Shown in pieces: positions 16,884-25,493 of a DNA stretch of 64,000 bases. Source of the DNA: Rhodospirillales bacterium (GTDB lineage Bacteria > Pseudomonadota > Alphaproteobacteria > Rhodospirillales > Casp-alpha2). The translations under genes were made by a program, and so were the position numbers. The notes under the pieces are model-generated. The model saw nothing but the letters and a program-made list of their open reading frames with translations, had not been told where the DNA came from and did no database searches. The stretch lies in assembly GCA_017640505.1 (NCBI GenBank), contig JAEPQO010000002.1:1-64000 (forward strand), in the 5' to 3' direction. Position 1 is the stretch's first letter. Every line of letters starts with the position of its first letter.

Positions 16884-18266
16884 ATGGATAGAACCACCAT
16901 CATCGCGTCTTCGCTGGCGATTGCCGCGCTCGTCGGGCTTCATTCGGAGCCTGTAACGGCGCAGACAATCGAAGATGCTTTGGCAAAGGCCTATCTCAAT
17001 AACCCAACACTGCTGTCGACGCGTGCTGGCTTGCGGAGCACCGACGAAGGCGTGCCGCAGGCTCTCGCCAACTGGCGCCCGACGGTTGAAGTGACCAGTT
17101 CTGTCGGTGCGGAAGTGGTCGAGTCCAGCACGTCCACCGGCACGGATCGGAACCAAAGCCGCCGTCCCAAGGATATCGGTATTTCCGTCACGCAGCCGCT
17201 GTTTCGCGGTGGCCGCACGCTGGCCGAGACCAGCGGCGCCGAGAATGATATTCGTGCCGCACGGGCACGTTTGCTGGAAACGGAGCAGAGCATACTGCTT
17301 CAGGCCGCGACGGCATATCTGAACGTTTACCGCGACCAGGCCGTGCTGCGGCTTAACCAGAACAACGAAGAGGTTCTGCAGCGGCAGCTGGAAGCGACCC
17401 GCGACCGTTTCGAGGTCGGTGAAATCACACGGACCGACGTGCACCAGGCGGAAGCGCGTCTGGCCCGGTCCAAGGCCGATCGTATTCAGTCGCAGGGCGA
17501 TCTCGAGACGTCTCGTGCGAATTACCTGAACGTTGTCGGCGAACCCGCACCGGAAACGCTGACGTTGCCGGATCGTGCGGTGGATCTGCCGGCGAGCGCG
17601 GATGAAACCGTCCGCATTGCCGTCGTCAATAACCCGGGGGTGATCGCTGCCGAGTTCGACCGCCGCGCCGAAATGGACAATGTCGACGAAGTTTGGGGCG
17701 AGTTGCTGCCGGAACTGGATTTAACGGCGAGCAGCACGCGGGAATGGCAGACAACCACCGAGGACAGCCTCCGGACCACGCACGAGGTGACGCTGAATCT
17801 GACCATTCCGCTTTATCAGCAAGGTGACGTGTATTCGCGACTGCGTCAGGCCCGCCAGGATGCCGCGGAAGCCACGCTGCTGATCGATACGGAGCGCCGC
17901 GATGCCGCTGAAGCCGGCACGCAGGCCTACGAAAGCCTGATTACGGCACGTGCCCAGGTCGACGCGTTCCAGACGCAGATCGAAGCCAGTATCGTTGCTC
18001 TCGAGGGCGTGCAGCGTGAAGCCGCCGTGGGATCGCGGACGGTTCTCGATATCCTCGACGCGGAGCAGGAACTGCTCGATTCCCGTGTGTCTCACGTTCG
18101 CTCGGAACGCGACGAACTGGTCGCGGCGTACGAACTGATGTCTGCGCTGGGCCGGCTGACCGCCAAGGATCTGGGGCTTGCCGTTGATCTTTATGATCCG
18201 CGTGAACATTACAACGAAGTCCGCGACAAGTGGTTCGGTGGAACCAGCGCGGGCGGCGTGAAGTAA
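16884..18266 (+). CDS. tolC: TolC-family outer-membrane channel protein
   Basis: This 460-aa outer-membrane efflux/secretion channel has a signal peptide ending near residue 26 (...VTAQT). After it come two repeats of the outer membrane efflux fold: each half has long periplasmic helices rich in Gln, Glu and Arg (about 130-205 and 325-420) and beta strands that build the barrel. Landmarks are TIEDALAKAYLNNPTL at the mature N-terminus and AVGSRTVLDILDAEQELLDSR near the C-terminus, the latter strongly typical of type I secretion TolC proteins. It is the natural partner for the ABC/HlyD pair at 4.7-8.3 kb, although TolC channels also serve drug pumps. A terminator follows directly. Confidence 0.9.
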   Translation: MDRTTIIASSLAIAALVGLHSEPVTAQTIEDALAKAYLNNPTLLSTRAGLRSTDEGVPQALANWRPTVEVTSSVGAEVVESSTSTGTDRNQSRRPKDIGISVTQPLFRGGRTLAETSGAENDIRAARARLLETEQSILLQAATAYLNVYRDQAVLRLNQNNEEVLQRQLEATRDRFEVGEITRTDVHQAEARLARSKADRIQSQGDLETSRANYLNVVGEPAPETLTLPDRAVDLPASADETVRIAVVNNPGVIAAEFDRRAEMDNVDEVWGELLPELDLTASSTREWQTTTEDSLRTTHEVTLNLTIPLYQQGDVYSRLRQARQDAAEATLLIDTERRDAAEAGTQAYESLITARAQVDAFQTQIEASIVALEGVQREAAVGSRTVLDILDAEQELLDSRVSHVRSERDELVAAYELMSALGRLTAKDLGLAVDLYDPREHYNEVRDKWFGGTSAGGVK

Positions 18267-18274
18267 TTTGAGGG

Positions 18275-18303
18275 CACCGGAATTCGGTGTTCCGGTGTTT
18301 TTG
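18275..18303 (+). terminator. Rho-independent terminator after tolC
   Basis: The stem CACCGGA (18275-18281) with TCCGGTG (18291-18297) is followed by TTTTT, 8 bases after the tolC stop. Confidence 0.85.
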
Positions 18304-18379
18304 TTGCGATTACGGTTTGTTAACCGTCTTTAGGCCATCTTCTAGAGATCGTTAACGCAGAGGGGGGCTAGACCCGCTT

Positions 18380-19009
18380 ATGAGCGAAGAAGCCAACGCA
18401 GCTGGAGAAGACGGCGCCGAACCTTCAATGGAGGATATCCTCACCTCGATCCGACGCATTCTTGCGGAGGAGGAGGATGAAGAAGGTACGGAGGAAGCCG
18501 CTGCGCCGGAACCTGCGCCCGAGCCGGAACCTGAACCCGAGCCTGAGCCGGAACCTGAACCCATGCCGGAACCGGAACCCGAGCCGGAACCCGAGCCTGA
18601 GCCGGAACCTGAATTCGAACCGGAGCCGGAACCCGAGCCCGAACCAGTGATGGCACCGCCGCCTCCGCCACCACCGCCGCCTCCGCCTCCGCCTCCGCCG
18701 CCAATGCCCTCCGAAATGGAGGAAATCCTGGAATTGACGCCGGACATGGTGGCGATGCCGGAACTCGTCTCCACGCCGACGTTCCAGTCCGGCGCGGATA
18801 TGCTCTCGGAACTGGCGAAGGCGATCCTGGATCAGCGCGACCTTTCGGTCGGCGGCAGCCGCGACATTACCCTGGAAACGATGGTTCGCGAGATGCTGAA
18901 GCCGATCCTGCGCGAGTGGCTTGACCGCAATCTGCCATATCTGATTGAACGGCTGGTCAAGAAAGAGATCGACAAGATGATCAACCGCGCGGAACGTCTC
19001 GACAGCTAA
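18380..19009 (+). CDS. popZ: PopZ-type polar organising protein (DUF2497)
   Basis: This 209-aa protein has the PopZ layout. A short N-terminal helix ([17 protein letters not shown], about 16-32) recruits partners in Caulobacter. A long acidic, proline-rich disordered linker follows (about 35-110), and then a C-terminal oligomerisation region (about 135-205, [18 protein letters not shown] and [14 protein letters not shown]). In Caulobacter PopZ forms polar condensates that anchor chromosome origins and cell-cycle kinases. The linker here is made of Pro-Glu repeats and a run of 16 prolines. It lies directly upstream of valS, the same order as in Caulobacter. It is somewhat longer than the 177-aa Caulobacter protein, mainly in the linker. 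Confidence 0.9.
   Translation: MSEEANAAGEDGAEPSMEDILTSIRRILAEEEDEEGTEEAAAPEPAPEPEPEPEPEPEPEPMPEPEPEPEPEPEPEPEFEPEPEPEPEPVMAPPPPPPPPPPPPPPPPMPSEMEEILELTPDMVAMPELVSTPTFQSGADMLSELAKAILDQRDLSVGGSRDITLETMVREMLKPILREWLDRNLPYLIERLVKKEIDKMINRAERLDS
18506..18703 (+). repeat. In-gene Pro-Glu repeat and polyproline tract of popZ
   Basis: Bases 18506 to about 18646 are an imperfect 6-base repeat (CCGGAA / CCTGAA / CCCGAG variants) coding for Pro-Glu. Bases 18656-18703 code for 16 prolines in a row using CCG, CCT and CCA. Such tracts can change length by slippage. They lie wholly in the disordered linker of PopZ. Confidence 0.9.
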
Positions 19010-19104
19010 ACCCGCTTAAAATTTACTGTTATCGTTGATCCGTCCGGGTGGCGGCGCTAAAACCTGCGCTTCATCTAAAGAGAGATTATCGGAGGCCTCC
19101 GGCG

Positions 19105-21762
19105 ATGCTGGAAAAAACCTATCGGTCCGACGAGATCGAGCGGAAACGATACGAAGAGTGGGAAAACGATGGCGATTTTGCCATTGGCGGTGCGCGCGCG
19201 AATGCGGAGCCGTTCACGATCGTTATTCCGCCGCCGAACGTGACTGGCAGCCTCCACATGGGCCACGCGCTCAACAACACGCTTCAGGACATTCTGATCC
19301 GCTATCGGCGTATGCAGGGCCGTGATGCCCTGTGGCAGCCGGGGACGGATCACGCCGGGATCGCGACGCAGATGGTGGTTGAACGCCAGATGGGCGAGGA
19401 GGGGCTGACCCGCCACGACCTTGGGCGCGAAAAGTTCATCGACCGCGTCTGGAAATGGAAAGCGGAATCCGGCGGCACCATTACATCGCAGTTGCGCCGT
19501 CTGGGCGCGTCCTGTGACTGGTCGCGCGAACGCTTCACCATGGATGACGGGCTTTCCGCCGCCGTCACCAAGGTGTTCGTCCAGCTTTACAAGGAAGGTC
19601 TGATCTACCGCGACAAGCGTCTGGTCAACTGGGACCCGAAACTGCATACGGCAATTTCCGATCTCGAGGTCGAACAGCGCGAAACCGTCGGCAAGATGTG
19701 GTACTTCCGGTACCCGGTCGAAGGCCGTGACGGCGAGTTCCTGACCGTCGGGACCACACGCCCCGAGACGATGCTGGGCGATACCGGCGTCGCCGTGCAC
19801 CCTGACGACGACCGCTACAAGGATCTCGTCGGGCTAAATTGCATTCTGCCAATCGTCGGCCGCAAGCTGCCGATCGTGGCCGATGAGTACGCAGATCCCG
19901 AGAAGGGGTCCGGTGCCGTGAAGATGACCCCGGCGCATGACTTCAACGACTTCGAGGTCGGTCAGCGGCATAACCTCAAGCTGGTCAACGTGATGGATGC
20001 TAACGCGCACCTGAACGAGAATGTGCCCGAGGCATATCAGGGGCTGGACCGGTTCGAGGCGCGCGACAAGGTCGTCGCCGAGATGGAGAGCCTTGGACTG
20101 CTGGAGAAGATCGACGACAACCCCATGACCATACCGTACGGCGACCGGTCGGGCGTGCCGATCGAACCGTGGCTGATGGATCAGTGGTTCGTCGACGCGA
20201 AGACCCTTGCCGGTCCGGCGATCACCGCGGTCGAGCAGGGGAAGACCAAGTTCGTGCCGCAGAACTGGGAAAACACGTATTTCGAATGGATGCGCAACAT
20301 CCAGCCGTGGTGCATCTCGCGCCAGATCTGGTGGGGCCATCAGATCCCGGCGTGGTTCGGGCCCGACGGCGAAGTGTTCGTGGAAGAAAGCGAAGAAGCC
20401 GCGAAGGCAGCGGCCCGCGATTCGCTGGGTGAAGATATTGAGCTGACCCGCGATCCGGATGTGCTCGATACCTGGTTCTCGTCGGCGCTCTGGCCGTTCT
20501 CGACGCTGGGCTGGCCGGAACAGACGCCGGAACTGGAGCGATATTATCCGACCGACGTGCTGATTACCGGCTTCGACATCATTTTCTTCTGGGTTGCCCG
20601 GATGATGATGATGGGCATCCATTTCATGGGCGAAGTGCCGTTCCATACGGTCTACATCCATGCGCTGGTCCGCGACGAAAAGGGCCAGAAGATGTCGAAA
20701 TCGAAGGGTAACGTCATCGACCCGCTGGAACTGATCGAGAAATACGGCGCCGACGCGCTCCGGTTCACGCTGACGGCATTCGCCGCGCAGGGCCGCGATG
20801 TGAAGTTGTCGGAAAGCCGTGTCGAGGGCTACAGGAACTTCTGTACCAAGATCTGGAACGCCGCGCGTTTCTGCGAGATGAACGAGTGCAAACCGGTCGA
20901 TACCTTTAACCCGGCGACGGTCACGCAGCCGCTGAACAAGTGGATCGTCGGCAAGGTCGTCGAGTGCGAACGCAAGACCCGCGATGCGATTGAAGCGTAT
21001 CGCTTCAACGACATTGCCAACTCGATCTACCAGTTCACCTGGGGGACGTACTGCGACTGGTATCTTGAACTAGTGAAACCGATCCTGCAGGGGGATGACG
21101 AGGACGCCAAGGCGGAGACCCGCGCGACGGCAGCCTGGGCGCTGGATCAGATTCTTGTTCTGGCGCACCCGGTCATTCCTTTTGTCACCGAGGATCTTTG
21201 GCAATCGATTTCGCCGGATCGTGCGCAGCGTTTGATCGAAACCGCGTGGCCGACCTACGACGACGCGCTGATCGACGACGCCGTGAATGCAGAGATCGAC
21301 TGGGTCGTTCGTCTGATTACCCAGATCCGCCAGGTTCGATCGGAGATGAACGTCCCGCCCTCGGCCAAGATCCCGATGTTCCTCAAGGACCCGGGCGCCA
21401 ATGCGGCGGCGTTTCTGAAAACGCACCGTGAGCTGATCAACCGCGTGGCACGACTGGAAAGTGCTGAAATCCTCGATGGCGATGTGCCGAAGGGCGCAGT
21501 GCAGGATGTTATTGACGACACGACGATCGTATTGCCGATCGCGGATGTTATCGATCTTGACGCCGAACGTGCCCGCCTGGAACGCGAAATCGCCAAGCAG
21601 GACAAGGAAATTCAGCGCTTCGAAGGCAAGCTGGGGAACGAGAAGTTCATCGCCAACGCACCGGAAGAGGTCGTCGAGACCGAGCGCGAGAAACTCGCCG
21701 AAGCAAAACTCGTTCGCGAAAAGCTGGAAGAAGCGCATAATCGACTTTCTGCCGTTGGCTGA
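19105..21762 (+). CDS. valS: Valyl-tRNA synthetase
   Basis: This class I aminoacyl-tRNA synthetase (885 aa) charges tRNA-Val. It shows NVTGSLHMGHAL (HIGH motif, near residue 50), the CP1 editing domain (TVGTTRPETMLGDTGVAV), KMSKSKGNVIDP (KMSKS motif, near 530), the anticodon-binding domain, and the C-terminal coiled coil (after ~815) found in ValRS. ATG 19105 is chosen over an upstream in-frame GTG at 19048, because GGAGG lies 9 bases before it and MLEKTYR is the usual N-terminus of the family. It follows popZ by 95 bases on the same strand. Length and motifs are complete. Confidence 0.97.
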   Translation: MLEKTYRSDEIERKRYEEWENDGDFAIGGARANAEPFTIVIPPPNVTGSLHMGHALNNTLQDILIRYRRMQGRDALWQPGTDHAGIATQMVVERQMGEEGLTRHDLGREKFIDRVWKWKAESGGTITSQLRRLGASCDWSRERFTMDDGLSAAVTKVFVQLYKEGLIYRDKRLVNWDPKLHTAISDLEVEQRETVGKMWYFRYPVEGRDGEFLTVGTTRPETMLGDTGVAVHPDDDRYKDLVGLNCILPIVGRKLPIVADEYADPEKGSGAVKMTPAHDFNDFEVGQRHNLKLVNVMDANAHLNENVPEAYQGLDRFEARDKVVAEMESLGLLEKIDDNPMTIPYGDRSGVPIEPWLMDQWFVDAKTLAGPAITAVEQGKTKFVPQNWENTYFEWMRNIQPWCISRQIWWGHQIPAWFGPDGEVFVEESEEAAKAAARDSLGEDIELTRDPDVLDTWFSSALWPFSTLGWPEQTPELERYYPTDVLITGFDIIFFWVARMMMMGIHFMGEVPFHTVYIHALVRDEKGQKMSKSKGNVIDPLELIEKYGADALRFTLTAFAAQGRDVKLSESRVEGYRNFCTKIWNAARFCEMNECKPVDTFNPATVTQPLNKWIVGKVVECERKTRDAIEAYRFNDIANSIYQFTWGTYCDWYLELVKPILQGDDEDAKAETRATAAWALDQILVLAHPVIPFVTEDLWQSISPDRAQRLIETAWPTYDDALIDDAVNAEIDWVVRLITQIRQVRSEMNVPPSAKIPMFLKDPGANAAAFLKTHRELINRVARLESAEILDGDVPKGAVQDVIDDTTIVLPIADVIDLDAERARLEREIAKQDKEIQRFEGKLGNEKFIANAPEEVVETEREKLAEAKLVREKLEEAHNRLSAVG

Positions 21763-21807
21763 TCCGTTTCGCCGCCACGTCCGTAAACTTCTATAAAGGG
21801 GGTACGC

Positions 21808-22638
21808 ATGGAAAAAGAAATGCAGGCAGTTGCCGACCAGATTATCGAGATCGTGACGGTTTACGGGCTCGACGTGGTTGGCGCGCTGACCATCCTCATC
21901 GTCGGCTGGATCGCCGCCGGATGGGTCCGCAAGATGGTCGACAGAGGGCTCGGCCGGGTGCCGAACATGGACTCGACCCTGCGGCCGTTCCTCTCGAACA
22001 TCGTGCGCTGGACAATCCTTGCATTCGTTATCGTCGCCGTCCTCAACCAGTTCGGGGTCGAGACGACGTCGATCATCGCTGTACTCGGTGCCGCCGGCCT
22101 TGCCATCGGTCTGGCCCTGCAGGGCACGCTCTCCAACGTCGCGGCAGGCGTGATGCTTCTGATCCTCCGCCCGTTCAAGGTCGGCGATTTCGTGGCCGCC
22201 GGATCACTCTCCGGCACGGTCGTCGAGATCGGCCTGTTCACCAGCGAGCTCAAGACGGCGGACGGCATCTACATCATGGCGCCGAACTCGCAGATATGGA
22301 ACCAGGTGATCACCAACTACGGCCGTAACCCGACGCGGCGCATCGATATCCAGGTCGGCATCGCCTATGACGACGATATCGACGTTGCCCAGAAGGCGCT
22401 GCAGGAGCTGATGGAAAACAACGACCTGATCCTTAAGGATCCGGCGCCGATGACCATGGTCATGGCGCTCGCGGATAGCTCCGTGAATATCAATATGCGC
22501 TGCTGGACCAACACCGCCGATTACTGGAACGCGCTCTGGGCGCTGAACAAGGGCGCAAAAGCCGCCGTCGAAGACGCCGGCTGTAGCATTCCGTTCCCGC
22601 AGCGCGACGTTCATTTATTCAACGAAACCTTAGGCTAA
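21808..22638 (+). CDS. mscS: Small-conductance mechanosensitive channel MscS family
   Basis: This 276-aa inner-membrane channel opens under membrane tension and releases solutes on osmotic downshock. Three helices are visible (about 15-38, 60-82 and 88-118). The third is the pore helix with the Gly/Ala pattern GAAGLAIGLALQGTLSNVAAG, followed by the beta-domain signature LRPFKVGDFV and the C-terminal mixed domain (NYGRNPTRRIDIQVGIAY, then PFPQRDVHL). The length matches short E. coli-type MscS (286 aa). AAAGGGGG before ATG 21808 is a clear ribosome-binding site. It starts 45 bases after valS and ends at a strong terminator. Confidence 0.95.
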   Translation: MEKEMQAVADQIIEIVTVYGLDVVGALTILIVGWIAAGWVRKMVDRGLGRVPNMDSTLRPFLSNIVRWTILAFVIVAVLNQFGVETTSIIAVLGAAGLAIGLALQGTLSNVAAGVMLLILRPFKVGDFVAAGSLSGTVVEIGLFTSELKTADGIYIMAPNSQIWNQVITNYGRNPTRRIDIQVGIAYDDDIDVAQKALQELMENNDLILKDPAPMTMVMALADSSVNINMRCWTNTADYWNALWALNKGAKAAVEDAGCSIPFPQRDVHLFNETLG

Positions 22639-22663
22639 GGCCTGATTGGCTTCAGCTTCTACC

Positions 22664-22692
22664 ATGGCCCGGCGTGATCGCCGGGCCATTTT
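22664..22692 (+). terminator. Rho-independent terminator after mscS
   Basis: A perfect 11-bp stem (ATGGCCCGGCG at 22664-22674 with CGCCGGGCCAT at 22679-22689) and a 4-base loop are followed by TTT, 25 bases after the stop. Confidence 0.85.
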
Positions 22693-22743
22693 CGTATGCG
22701 CGCCGATAACCACTTGGTAAGCAGATTCTGCTATAGTCCGACG

Positions 22744-23295
22744 ATGGACAAACCTGCGCCATCACCGACGCTTTCCAGCAGTTCGACCGCCGAAGACCGG
22801 GCGGATTACATCGTCGCGCGTCTTGAGCAGTTCATCCGCGAGGGACGCAAGGACGATCAGGGCATGTCCTTCGACAAGTGGAAGCAGATGGCGCGTTCCG
22901 AGATCGCCATTGCCGTGGCCGAGGCGGAAATGTCGCAAAAGCATGACGAGCTGCATTCGAAGCGCGTGCTATTCGTGACCGCGGCGTCGATGATCACCAT
23001 CGGTTTCTGGGGCACGGTGGCAAGCCTCAACAAGCTGGACTACATGATCGGCGCCGTGATCTGCGGTCTTGCCGGCGTGCTGCTGCTGCTGGCGGTCGGC
23101 GACTGGCGCTTCAGAAGCTGGGAAGAACGCCGGCAGGCGAAAAAGCGCCGTGAAATCCTTGGCCGTATCGAGAGCCTGAACCGTCGCATCAAGCGCCTTG
23201 AGAAGGAGCTCGATAAAGAGGCCGACGAGTACGAGGATTTGCTCAAGAAGGCGCGCAAACGCACCGGCGCTCTCAGCCTCGGCGACCGCGGCTAG
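22744..23295 (+). CDS. Small membrane protein with two helices and C-terminal coiled coil, unknown function
   Basis: This 183-aa protein matches no family I can name. An N-terminal soluble, mostly helical segment (1-80, with MSFDKWKQMARSEIAIAVAEAE) is followed by two hydrophobic helices (about 84-103 and 108-127) joined by a short NKLDYM loop. A strongly charged coiled coil (about 130-180, with heptads such as RIESLNRRIKRLEKELDKE) completes it. Both ends would lie in the cytoplasm. ATG 22744 is preferred over an in-frame ATG at 22696, which would add 16 residues running into the promoter area. The last 4 bases overlap the convergent class V aminotransferase gene. Confidence 0.6.
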   Translation: MDKPAPSPTLSSSSTAEDRADYIVARLEQFIREGRKDDQGMSFDKWKQMARSEIAIAVAEAEMSQKHDELHSKRVLFVTAASMITIGFWGTVASLNKLDYMIGAVICGLAGVLLLLAVGDWRFRSWEERRQAKKRREILGRIESLNRRIKRLEKELDKEADEYEDLLKKARKRTGALSLGDRG

Positions 23296-24542
23296 ACGAC
23301 CTTATCCAGCGTTTCCACCAGAAGCTTGGCTTCGTCGAGCGTGTTGTAGTGCGCCATCGAGCAGCGGACGACGCCGTCTTCGCCCGAGATCCCCAGCGCT
23401 TCGACAAGCCGTTTCGCGTAAAAGTCGCCGTGACGGATGCCGACCTTATGGTTCGCAGCGGCTTCGGCGATCTCTGCCGACGATTTTTTCTCGGAAACGA
23501 ACGAGAACGTGGGCGCGCGTTCGTCGGCGTCGGCTGTTTCGCGGCCGATCAGCCGGATGCCGTCCTTGTTCGACGCCCAGTCGATGAAGATCTTGGCAAG
23601 GTCGGCTTCATGGCGTGCAAACAGGTCGTACACCGCGCGTGTGCGTGCAAACAGGTCGTTCGGCGCGTCGTCCAGGTGTTCGCCCGCGACGGCGGTAATG
23701 TAATCGGAGATGCCGCTGAGCGACGCGATGATCTCGTGCTGCGGGCCGGCCGGGTTCATCTTGTACGACGTCGCCGTTTCGGGAATGAAATAGTGGTGGC
23801 GGCTTTTTGCCTCAAGCAGCAGGCCCTTCTTGCCGTACAGCAGGCCGATATGCGGGCCGTAGGTCTTGTAGAGGCTAAAGGCATAGAAGTCGGCGTCCCA
23901 GGCCTTCACATCCACGAACCGGTGCGGGGCGTAGGCAACACCATCGACGCACACCAGTGCACCGGCTTCATGCACGCGCCGGGTGATCGTTTTCACGTCG
24001 TTGATGTCGCCCGTGATGTTGGAAACGTGCGGAAAGGCGACGAGCCGGGTCTTGTCGGTCAGGAGCCGGTCGAGCAGGTCGATATCGAGTTGCGCCGTTT
24101 CCGGGTTGACCGGCCATTCGACGACGCGGATGCCCGTCTCGGCCAGGCGGCGCCACGGGCCCGAGTTGGCTTCATGGTTGAGATTGGTGACGATAACCTC
24201 GTCGCCCTCGTTCCAGAGCGGGCGCAGAGACCGCGACAGTACGTCGATGTTCATCGACGTCGACGGGCCGATCACGACTTCGTCCACGTCGGCGCCGATC
24301 ATTTCCGCCATGTTGCGATGGCCTTCGTCCATGCGTTGCTGCGCCAGCTGGGAGGACGGGAAGGGGCCGCCGGGCTGGACTTGGCATTCGGTCATGTAGT
24401 CGGTCAGACGTTTGATGACGCTATGCGGAACGTAACTGCCGCCGGCGTTCTCGAAAAACGCCCAGTTCCAGCATGCGGCCGGGAACTGGTCGCGGCAGAA
24501 AGCGACGTTAAGGGTGATTTCCTGTTTGCTGCGTCCGAACAC
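23292..24542 (-). CDS. Class V PLP enzyme, cysteine desulfurase-like
   Basis: This 416-aa pyridoxal-phosphate enzyme of aminotransferase class V has ENAGGSYVP near the N-terminus, the cofactor region DGVAYAPHRFVDV, and the PLP lysine in SLYKTYGPHIG (near residue 222). It resembles the cysteine desulfurase-like group rather than IscS or SufS: the catalytic loop with a conserved cysteine cannot be identified, and no iron-sulfur assembly gene is nearby. The reaction may be a desulfurase, a lyase or a transaminase on an unknown substrate. The start is a GTG at 24542 with GGGGAGA about 6 bases before it. It ends with a 4-base overlap with the convergent gene. Confidence 0.75.
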   Translation of the reverse strand: MFGRSKQEITLNVAFCRDQFPAACWNWAFFENAGGSYVPHSVIKRLTDYMTECQVQPGGPFPSSQLAQQRMDEGHRNMAEMIGADVDEVVIGPSTSMNIDVLSRSLRPLWNEGDEVIVTNLNHEANSGPWRRLAETGIRVVEWPVNPETAQLDIDLLDRLLTDKTRLVAFPHVSNITGDINDVKTITRRVHEAGALVCVDGVAYAPHRFVDVKAWDADFYAFSLYKTYGPHIGLLYGKKGLLLEAKSRHHYFIPETATSYKMNPAGPQHEIIASLSGISDYITAVAGEHLDDAPNDLFARTRAVYDLFARHEADLAKIFIDWASNKDGIRLIGRETADADERAPTFSFVSEKKSSAEIAEAAANHKVGIRHGDFYAKRLVEALGISGEDGVVRCSMAHYNTLDEAKLLVETLDKVV

Positions 24543-24614
24543 GTGTGTCTCCCCAGAGTGCGAAATGATCTCCGGGGCTGATTATCAATCTCTGGGCCCA
24601 AGTGGCAATGGCGC

Positions 24615-25001
24615 TCAGTTCAGAACGGCGTAAATGGCGCCGCCCGTCGCGACCCACAATGCAAAGAACGTCATCATCATGCCGCTGACCCGCAGCTTGG
24701 TGCCGACCGGCGTGTAGAGGAAACAATAAGCATGCAGGCTGCGGCCGGCGAGCAACAGGGTGCCGCAGACGTGCAGAAGTTGCGCCGGCGCGCCGGCAAG
24801 TTCGGCGCAGCCCATGGCCAAAAGCGTAATCGGTGCATACTCGGAAAAATTGGCGTGGCCGCGAATGATACGTGCGAAGTCCTGCTGCCGGCCGTCGCCG
24901 ATCGAAATCTTGCGCCGCCAACGGTTGGAAATAATCACGAACGCCATGAACGAATAGAGCACGACGGCGATGGCCAGATAGATCGGGGTAATCGTCAGCA
25001 T
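24615..25001 (-). CDS. MAPEG-family membrane protein
   Basis: This 128-aa protein has four membrane helices and the MAPEG pattern: RGHANFSEYAPITLLAMG in the middle and AGRSLHAYCF later, the region that binds glutathione in eicosanoid/glutathione-metabolising relatives. Bacterial members often act in glutathione-dependent detoxification, but many are untested. It is divergent from the HxlR-type regulator gene and shares with it an intergenic region that carries two copies of one palindrome, so it is probably the regulator's target. The ATG at 25001 has GGGAG about 7 bases before it. Confidence 0.85.
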   Translation of the reverse strand: MLTITPIYLAIAVVLYSFMAFVIISNRWRRKISIGDGRQQDFARIIRGHANFSEYAPITLLAMGCAELAGAPAQLLHVCGTLLLAGRSLHAYCFLYTPVGTKLRVSGMMMTFFALWVATGGAIYAVLN

Positions 25002-25018
25002 CGGAAGCTCCCTTTTTT

Positions 25019-25047
25019 ATAGTCACTATGAAAACTATAGTGACTAT
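25019..25047. promoter_or_regulatory. Double palindrome, likely HxlR-type operator
   Basis: Two 11-bp palindromes, ATAGTCACTAT (25019-25029) and ATAGTGACTAT (25037-25047), lie 18 bp centre to centre and together form a perfect inverted repeat with a 7-base spacer. They sit between the divergent MAPEG and HxlR genes. The ACTAT half-site is of the type seen in HxlR-family operators, and auto-repression plus control of the MAPEG gene is the simplest reading. Confidence 0.75.
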
Positions 25048-25081
25048 TTTATTTGATGACAACGCGGATTATGATCGGTGC

Positions 25082-25408
25082 ATGGAGTATCAGAACCAGA
25101 ACCATTGCCCGGTGGCACGGACGCTCGATATCATCGGCGAACGCTGGACCCTGCTGATCCTGCGGGACATGTTCCTGTTCGGCCCAAGGAAGTTCCAGGA
25201 TCTGCAGGATTCGCTGCAGGGGATCGCGCCGAACACCCTCTCGACGCGCATCAAGACCTTGGAAGCCAAGGGAATTATCGAGAGACGGCTCTACACCGAA
25301 CACCCGCCGCGAGCGGAGTACCGGCTGACGCGCAAGGGTCTCGCACTGGCCCCGGCGCTCAAGGCGCTGAAGGCTTGGGGTGACAAATACACCGCGGAGA
25401 GCGGTTGA
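25082..25408 (+). CDS. HxlR-family winged-helix transcriptional regulator
   Basis: This 108-aa DNA-binding protein has the HxlR/DUF24 pattern: NHCPVARTLDIIGERWTLLILRD at the N-terminus (first cysteine at residue 8, often the redox sensor in this family), then FQDLQDSLQGIAPNTLSTRIKTLEAKGII (recognition helix) and the wing YRLTRKGLAL. Such proteins respond to electrophiles, quinones or disulphide stress. ATG 25082 is preferred to an in-frame ATG at 25028, since the latter lies inside the operator and would add 18 residues absent from the family. It is divergent from the MAPEG gene, which fits a local detoxification switch. Confidence 0.9.
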   Translation: MEYQNQNHCPVARTLDIIGERWTLLILRDMFLFGPRKFQDLQDSLQGIAPNTLSTRIKTLEAKGIIERRLYTEHPPRAEYRLTRKGLALAPALKALKAWGDKYTAESG

Positions 25409-25493
25409 AAACGGCCTCTGGTGATTGAAAGGCCCCCCGTCAGCCATTAGATTCGGGGAAAGCACATAAAATCGAGCCTGGGAGTAAACAGAG

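Noticed and set aside
18506-18703. CRISPR-like or transposon-related repeat
   Set aside because: The repeats are short, unspaced and in frame; they are the Pro-Glu/polyproline linker of popZ.
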